NCBI GenBank assembly: GCA_964030785.1
Contig: OZ034969.1
Coordinates: forward strand, 68,717,662-68,781,661
Origin: Siderastrea siderea
Lineage: Eukaryota > Cnidaria > Anthozoa > Scleractinia > Rhizangiidae
Reading direction: 5' to 3'
Length of the DNA stretch: 64,000 nucleotides
Numbering within the stretch: the first letter of the stretch is position 1; every line of letters starts with the position of its first letter. Positions 57,331 through 64,000 of this stretch are shown here, one piece after another. The notes below the pieces were generated by a model that was not told the DNA's origin, searched no databases, and saw only the letters and a program-made list of their open reading frames with translations. A program made the position numbers and the translations under genes.

Positions 57331-58584
57331 CTTTGAACAGTTAAAACTGGAAAGCCTGTACGTGACCTGAGCACAGAAATAAGGGTCCATCTGATATATC
57401 GAGCTGATGACAAATAAACGAATCATTTTTTTTTAATGTGGTTTATCAATGCAGTGATTCTTAACTCGCTCGACTAAAAAGAAAAAAAATATCACGCCAT
57501 GGTGGTATGGCGGTATTGTTGGCTAAGGCATAGTTATGTAACTTGTTTACTTTTGATTTTTTGGATAATCTTTGCAATGCCTCTACGGGTTTCGTTTCAA
57601 AGTTCTCTTGCATATGATTCTTTTTAAGTAGAAACAGATGATTCCTTCTCGAAGCTAACTTTGAAATAAACACAATAAGAAAACAGAACTAGTAAACCTG
57701 CAGTTTAAGAGGCTCTTCATGTCACATGTTCAGTGAATTATACAATTTAGATTAACAGGAAGCAAACTGGATATTGTCCTAAGAAATCAAACAGTCGACA
57801 ACAGAATTTCAACTAGTTACACGTGGCATCTTCGCTGGCTTTTGATCGTTTTCCTGTCACTGTAGTCTTCTCAGTGATACATGACCCTGTACAAAACCGC
57901 TCAAGGGAGATTAATGCATTTGGAAGGTGGGGTTAACCACAGCACACTTGCTCTATAGTCAGTCCGTGCGTCAGTAAAGACAGTTAATTGCTGATATTGG
58001 CAGGTGTATCTGTCACTTCACTGATGAAGTGTCTGTAAATCTTGTAAATCGCAAGCAGTTTCAAACATGAGAAATGCATTCAGTTCTGCTGTAAAAGTAA
58101 TAAAGAAATTAATGTATAGGCCAATTCCATCTTAAAAAGACAGCGAAAATATCAACACTGTATCGATAAACGCAGAAGCGCCACTATACAAAAACTGCTA
58201 GTAGTATATAATCGACTTGACAGGAAATGCGAGCGCTGACAATAGTGAATTTTGTCTTACACTATGCGTTTGTAAATGTACCGTCAAGTTGAATTTTTTG
58301 TAACTTTTGAGGGTGTGAAGCCGTTGGTCTTCATTTCTGTGCTGCAAATTTTACCGAATCAAATTGCTGTTTTGGTTAGGACTAGTTTTTTCACTTTAAT
58401 AACTTTTGAGTCAGTGAATGCATTAGGTTCCTAGATCACCGTAAAAAGATTTCCAGAAGGGCTGCTTGTTTGTGCGGGGAACATTTGAGAAATCTAAATG
58501 GCTGTTTAAGAAATTTGAAATTGGTTACTTTTTGAACAATTGTGGGAGTGAGCCACTTTTCGGGAGTTACATCTTGAAGCGACA
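57331..58584. other. AT-rich intergenic stretch
   Basis: No gene supported. The minus frame at 57461-57673 has no recognisable features. Confidence 0.35.
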
Positions 58585-58690
58585 CGCTATATTTCAATTC
58601 AATAGTAAACAATTAAGTGATGACGCAAGTAGCCTCACCCACCCACGGACGTCACGCGAGTGTGACAAGGCAGTTTGGTTAAAGAATAAC
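58585..58690. promoter_or_regulatory. loose copy of the CRE-like block
   Basis: AATAGTAAACAATTA, GCCTCACCCACCC, GGACGTCACGCGAG and TGACAAGGCAGTTTGG follow the same order as the block at 34366-34466. The last 16 bases are identical in both and at 8860-8875. Confidence 0.35.
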
Positions 58691-61600
58691 AAGAATATTT
58701 AGGCTTAGAAACACAAGCGCAACATCCAAAAATTAAACCCGATTTGTTCTGTTCACGTTTGCACTACTACCTTACAATTAATCTTTAATAAAGAAGGTCG
58801 TTACGGCCATATTTATGTGGATAAAATCTAGGAGAAGTCCGGTTTTTAGTGGCTGGGTTTATAGCTAAACAGGGTATAATGTAAATTTTCAATTCAGTTC
58901 TATAAGTGTAATCATGTAAATTATTTTCCTTGAACAATTTTATTTTGGATGCTTTTAAACTATCCCTCAAAATTTATAGCAGTGGAATTGATTTTTAACA
59001 ATGGAACCTAAAACCTAAGTCAACTTTTAAGCCAAGGTAAGCTCTGTTGCTCTTTCGAACCACCGAAGTTTGTCCAAATTTGTAGTCGTAAGTTATTCAT
59101 ATCGGATGGCCGAAAACTTATAGTGTAGTCTTTGGCCATGACTTAAGAAAATTCAGAAAATATGCATGTTGACATTCTTATAAGGAAAATAATTTAAACC
59201 AAATAAACGCAAATGTATATTTATTGATTTTTTATTCACATTAACTTTCGCTTTCACTAAGCACAGTAATTTAAACAGAGATTATCCAACACAACAACAT
59301 TTTAGATAAGTAAATATAATACCTTTTGAAAGTGCTAATCCGGCGTTTTATGGGGCCTTTTAAGCATCGTTTGGGCCTACTATTGCAAACAAAGACATTT
59401 CATCGCTTAAATTCAACTAGCAAGAATTCGGTTTTAAGAAGGAATAATAACAGGCTATTAGACCAGCCTTCACAGAATCGGTCGGCCATATTAGTTGTAA
59501 ATTCTTGAAAGCCTGTTTGTTTGATTATTTTCTCATAGGTCTTAAGGTATTTTAATCAGCAAACTTTATCACATCCTGTGTCTATTCTTGGTGTTAAAAG
59601 TTTGTGCGTGAACAAAAATTTTCAACAAAAAAGGCTGTTGCGTACGTTCAAAAATATGCAGTCAAAGACAAACACTTAAACCTTGACTCAAAAATATTGT
59701 GACATAATATTTAAAAAAAACTGTATCAAGTACAAAATAACACAGAGAACAGAGCAGAAATACATGTACATATAACTAACAGTGTCCAGTCTTGTAAATT
59801 TGTCAGGATTTCAATATTTCGAGGAACTAAACTAACTCAGTCAGACATTTAAGATAGGTGCATTAATGTCTATTTTGCGGCACGCGAGCATTTATTAGGC
59901 CGGAAATAGCTTACGCTGTGTTTAATTTTGTCTACTATAAAACTTCTAGAAACAAGGAAAACACCATAATCACGGCAGAATTGCGAGACATATTAAACGA
60001 TCTTGATTCTATAATTTCATTGTTCGTGGTAGTAAACAAGCTCAGAAAGGACACTGAATGTTACAACTTTGTGACAGCAATGAGATGTTTAGAGACATAG
60101 CTATTCTCTTTTTAGATAATATGCAGTAGGCCACAATATTTCGCTGTTCCAAACGTACGAAAAATTGAAAGAAAATTAAGGAAACTGTGGCTGTTTCAGA
60201 GCGAAGCAGCAAAGGACTGGTTAGTTCTTAAGGGAAGCAAAGGTAAACTACAATTTGACACTAGTATAGCCCAACAAGTGATGCTTGTACAGCGGACCTA
60301 TGTTTGCACCAAACCAGAAAAAAAACACATTGTTTTCATTTACAGTGAATCCAAAAAAAAAAAAAGAATAAGAAAAAATAAACAAATCTTGATACATGTT
60401 TACCTCGGCTCAGCCATGGCTTCCTTCGACATCAGAGTGCGAAATCTACTTGCTATTATTCAGTTAACATTAAAAATTGTTGATTCAAGAGAAATGGGCT
60501 ATCCGGATTACAGAAAATAAATGATATAATTATCCCAACGAACGCAGTTTAACGCCGTAAGCAACATGCCCAGAACAAAATATCTTTTGTGATGACATCA
60601 TCCTCCTACACTCTGCGTACCGCTCACGTGAAAAAGGAATCCCACGGCACGAGAGATTTTGTAAATAACAAATGTGCTGGTACTTCAAAACTTGCGCAAA
60701 TTTAATTGTGATTAATTGACTTAATATTGATGCACAATTTGGCTTTATTTGGTTATGTGAATCATAGTTATTTCAAGCGTTCGATCCTACAGTACAGCGA
60801 AGTTATTGGGGCATTTTATTTTTGTAACGCAGCACCCTTTCAACACACCCTTTTCAAAACTACTGTGGTCAAAACTGCAAATAAACTTAAATACTTTAAT
60901 CAACTCCATTACATGTCGTCAATTTTTAGTTTCTTTTGTTCATTTTGTTCACCTTGTGCCACTGTTGACCGAAGATGTCTATCTTTGTAGGTGTTGTATT
61001 GTCATTTTAATGCTGAAATCTTCACGTCGAACAGATAAAGTGAATAAAATGTTGTTAAGACTGTAGTCTTCTTTAACTAAATTTGGAGTCACGTGCACGA
61101 TTTAAAATTATACACTATGCTTCAATTTGCCAGTTGAAATGAAGGAAATTTACTGTCAAGGTTTTTAACGAAGAGTAGAAATGTTCGAGGTGCACGAAAC
61201 GATTTGACATGCATAGTGCTTCTTCAAGGGTCTGAAACAATGTTATGCCTGCCCTCTCATTCGCTACACTTGTTTAATGAAACCTTTGTTGGGTAAAAAA
61301 GAATAAAAACGGTTCATTTTGATTACCCTTGAACATAAAACCTAAAATATCGATCAAGCGATGACTTTTCTTGTAACCACGTGCATAAAACCGACCCTGA
61401 CATAAATGTTAGATAAGGACAATGGTATCCAACTTTACGGTTGGCACCAATCACGCCACACTCTTTTAACCGAGAACGTACCTTAATTGTTTTTAATAGA
61501 ACCTTTTTGTTTGTGTTGAGGATTTAAAATTTTTTAACAAATTATCCCTGCTATACTTAGATGCACAATGGCTTCGTTCAGAAATACGCCTGCAGACCAT

Positions 61601-61859
61601 TAATTGATCCAGAGGGTAAAATTGTTTTGATTCTTGACGTGAACAAGAAGACACTGACATTTGTTTGTCAAAACAAATTCTTTATCATCCGTGTAACTCT
61701 TAAAGTAATCAGAAAAACAGTCAAAATACATGTATTTATATCAATAAAAATTTCACTCTCTGCGATTCCGGAATATGCTACAGGTTTTAAATGTACCTTT
61801 TAACACAAGAGTCGTTTTGGTTATAGCAGTCCACATTAAAGCAAGAAGTTCAAATCCTG
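58691..61859. other. AT-rich intergenic stretch
   Basis: No gene, RNA gene or well-bounded repeat was recognised. Open frames of 60-87 codons are not better than chance at this base composition. Confidence 0.4.
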
Positions 61860-62900
61860 TATTCCTTGAGTTTGAACTGGTACGATTGTCTCAGTGTAGT
61901 CAGTAGTTTTTTGAAACAGAATAAGCACTTCAGTGTAATTGGCGTGTTTCTCAACACAGTCAACCGAGGTTTTAAGGTCATAATAATAATAATAATAATA
62001 GCATTCAGTATTGTACGTAATTTGGCTGTTACCCTAAAACATTTTGGACTTTTATCGGTAATTGATAGTATTCATGGCAAGTGAGACACACGATTTGCTA
62101 CTTCACGAAAATTTTGGGCTCTTTAGATACAGCATTTAGTTGTCTGTCAAATTGAAGAATAAGTGACAGAAAGACAGTGTTAAATTTGTCCTAACTCCAG
62201 ATAAAATCATTCGGCTAAGTCTGATGTGTCAGTTCATTTAATGCTGTAGTAAAGACAATTCGTTTGTTGTTGACTGAAATGATTGTGACTGAATTAGCAG
62301 TTGTAGCTTGAATCGCGAGACAGACACAACGGTGTTTGTGTAGGGTCCCGTTGATCCGTTGTCATTAACTACGGGCCATGTTACTTTTGTATTAAAGCAG
62401 AGAAAAGATACGTTATCTTAAACAATTTTTGGATGTGACCATTTTATCCGAGCTCTCTTGTGTTTGGAAAGTGAATTGAACACTATGACACAATTTTTTA
62501 TAAAGTGAATTATTAGGCAGCCATGTTGTTGACCACTGGTTCCCCTCCAGTGGATGGTAAAACCCTGAAGATGCAATTTTCATTCTCAATCCATTTGTAC
62601 CGTTTTCAGCCAGGTCATCTGTCAGCTGGATTGTGAGACAAAGGCAGGATTATTTTGCAGGTTGAAATAAGGGGCACGTTGCTAGCTGCCTCGGCCAGTT
62701 TCCACAATCATTTTAAATTTTGGCAGTTAAAAAGTGTCGTCAGTTAAAATTTGGACGAAGAAGTGACAATTCGGGTTCACCATTGTCAGCAATTTGGGTC
62801 AGGTGATTCAAGTTGAGATACAACTTTATGAAGGGCCCTCTAAGTTCGCAACTGATTTCACTCACTTAATTAAACTAGTTTAGGTTACAACTAACCAGCA
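61860..62900. repeat. second tract related to the degenerate array, with an (AAT)n run
   Basis: Phrases such as GAGACACACGATTTGCTACTTC (about 62083), CTATGACACAATTTTTTATAAAG and CAGGTCATCTGTCAGCTGGATTGTGAGACA echo the 49.7-54 kb monomers. An (AAT)n microsatellite lies at about 61981-62001. Confidence 0.4.
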
Positions 62901-64000
62901 CAGCTGGATATATAGTGTCACACAGAATGTGGGCCTTCCATGAACTGTGCAGAATTACTAAGTATTTCGCTTAATTACATGCCTCTACAAAAATAGTAAT
63001 TACAAATAAATCTCACCAGACATCTCTATGTCAAAATCCTCCACCCATTTCATTCTAGCCCAATACGTCTGTAAAGCTGCACAGCATAATATTGATAGTG
63101 TTGCATCATCTGCGCTCGCCCTTAATTGAGATAAATGTACATTTAACAACAGAAATAGTCCTCATCGTCATCTGCCGAGCGTCAGTGCAGACCCTGTGCA
63201 GTGGCTCCCCCAGCCCGTCACACACTTTCCTGGGTAGCTCGTCGGTGACCCTTGGGTCTATCCGACCAAACCCTTCCAACAATTATAGCGACGAATATGA
63301 TATATTACTTGTCACACAAAGTTGAAGAGGAAAATGAAAGAAAGAAATATTCGTGATATTTTGTAGGAATTATGAAAATGTCGTTCATGATCGTAACTAA
63401 TGTAACAACCGATGTCATTTCCGTCAGGTCATCCTTTCTAAACAGTCTTGAATAAAACTCATGTTGGCTGAACTGTAGTTGTCTTATGATAATAATTTTG
63501 CTCATCATTGCAACAAAGTCAAATATCGGGTGATGTAACTGTGGGTGTACCTTTTTATTTTATGAATAAAGAGGCTGGCCATTTAAAAGCCTTCAAACAG
63601 TATTTTCTTGAAGCGATGACCGTTCGCCACTATTCCATTCCTGAAGTCGAAAATTGGGAGCATTTAAGAGATTTGTGATTTGGTTTACCCCCTTTGATGA
63701 AGTTTAGGCCCGTTTACCAACTTGAAGATAGCAATCAAAGCTTGAAATAACACTCAATGGGTGCGTTACTTACAAAACTCTTGAAGTTGCACTGAGGCGT
63801 GCAATGAAAGTTTCGCAACAGCGGAATTACACTACGGAAGCTGATATGCGAGTAGCAATTTCAAAGGAGCGGAAACCTCTGACAGACATCAGTGAGGTTA
63901 ATGGTTATCACGCAAACGGATCTCAAGCTCGATTTAAATTTCCTTACCTTTGTCCACACACTTGAAGGAATCGCAGTTTATAAGCAACATTGGGAAGAGT
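62901..64000. other. intergenic end of the window
   Basis: A GC-rich island (63170-63270) is open on the minus strand for about 50 codons (VTDELPRKVCDGLGEPLHRV) and could be a relic of a coding or transposon sequence; I do not recognise it. The window ends in the second copy of the dispersed repeat (63770-63950). Confidence 0.35.

Overview
The window looks like nuclear DNA of an anthozoan cnidarian, probably a stony coral or a close relative. It is AT-rich and gene-poor, and it has two intronless class A GPCR genes of the kind that form large families in cnidarians. It also carries decayed Penelope-like elements (PLEs, including a GIY-YIG remnant), a BEL/Pao retrotransposon, CR1/L2/Jockey-type LINEs, a tRNA-derived SINE and many small TIR elements. 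The species assignment is inference; nothing here is prokaryotic or viral in organisation.

Layout. 0-12 kb: a GC-rich foldback element opens the window. Two paralogous single-exon GPCR genes lie on the minus strand (698-1750 and 10909-11934). Between them are a decayed PLE (2844-4320) inserted into an older repeat, and a TTAA-flanked TIR element (7117-7507). 12-19.7 kb: no convincing gene. It holds a hairpin MITE (14553-14706), a copy of an interspersed repeat, a canonical hammerhead ribozyme sequence on the minus strand (16648-16690) and a GIY-YIG remnant of a PLE (17816-18301).

19.7-31.4 kb is a retroelement cluster, all on the minus strand. A LINE 3' part is split by a young 7.8-kb BEL/Pao element. 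That element has two near-identical LTRs, GTTAT target duplications and a 1798-codon gag-pol frame, but a frameshift breaks its integrase. A PLE reverse transcriptase remnant and a second LINE copy with a 511-codon open frame follow. 31.4-33 kb: a PLE terminal fragment, and a repeat split by a 476-bp palindromic TTAA element.

33-47.6 kb is noncoding duplicated DNA. A diverged copy (33.2-36.15 kb) carries its own 145-bp TIR insertion. It is followed by a ~258-bp tandem array (about 36.6-38.4 kb) and three tandem copies of a 2.9-kb unit (38792-47493), whose junctions lie in a SINE. 47.6-64 kb has no clear gene. It is dominated by a strongly degenerate satellite-like array (49.7-54.06 kb, with related tracts near 56 and 62 kb), dispersed short repeats and one possible exon near 54.8 kb.

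The only probable host genes are the two receptors. The ribozyme, the LTR/LINE frames and the SINE belong to mobile elements. The observations most worth following are the hammerhead ribozyme, the stepwise triplication, the nested insertions whose empty sites are preserved in paralogous copies, and a short CRE-like block kept among otherwise diverged repeats.
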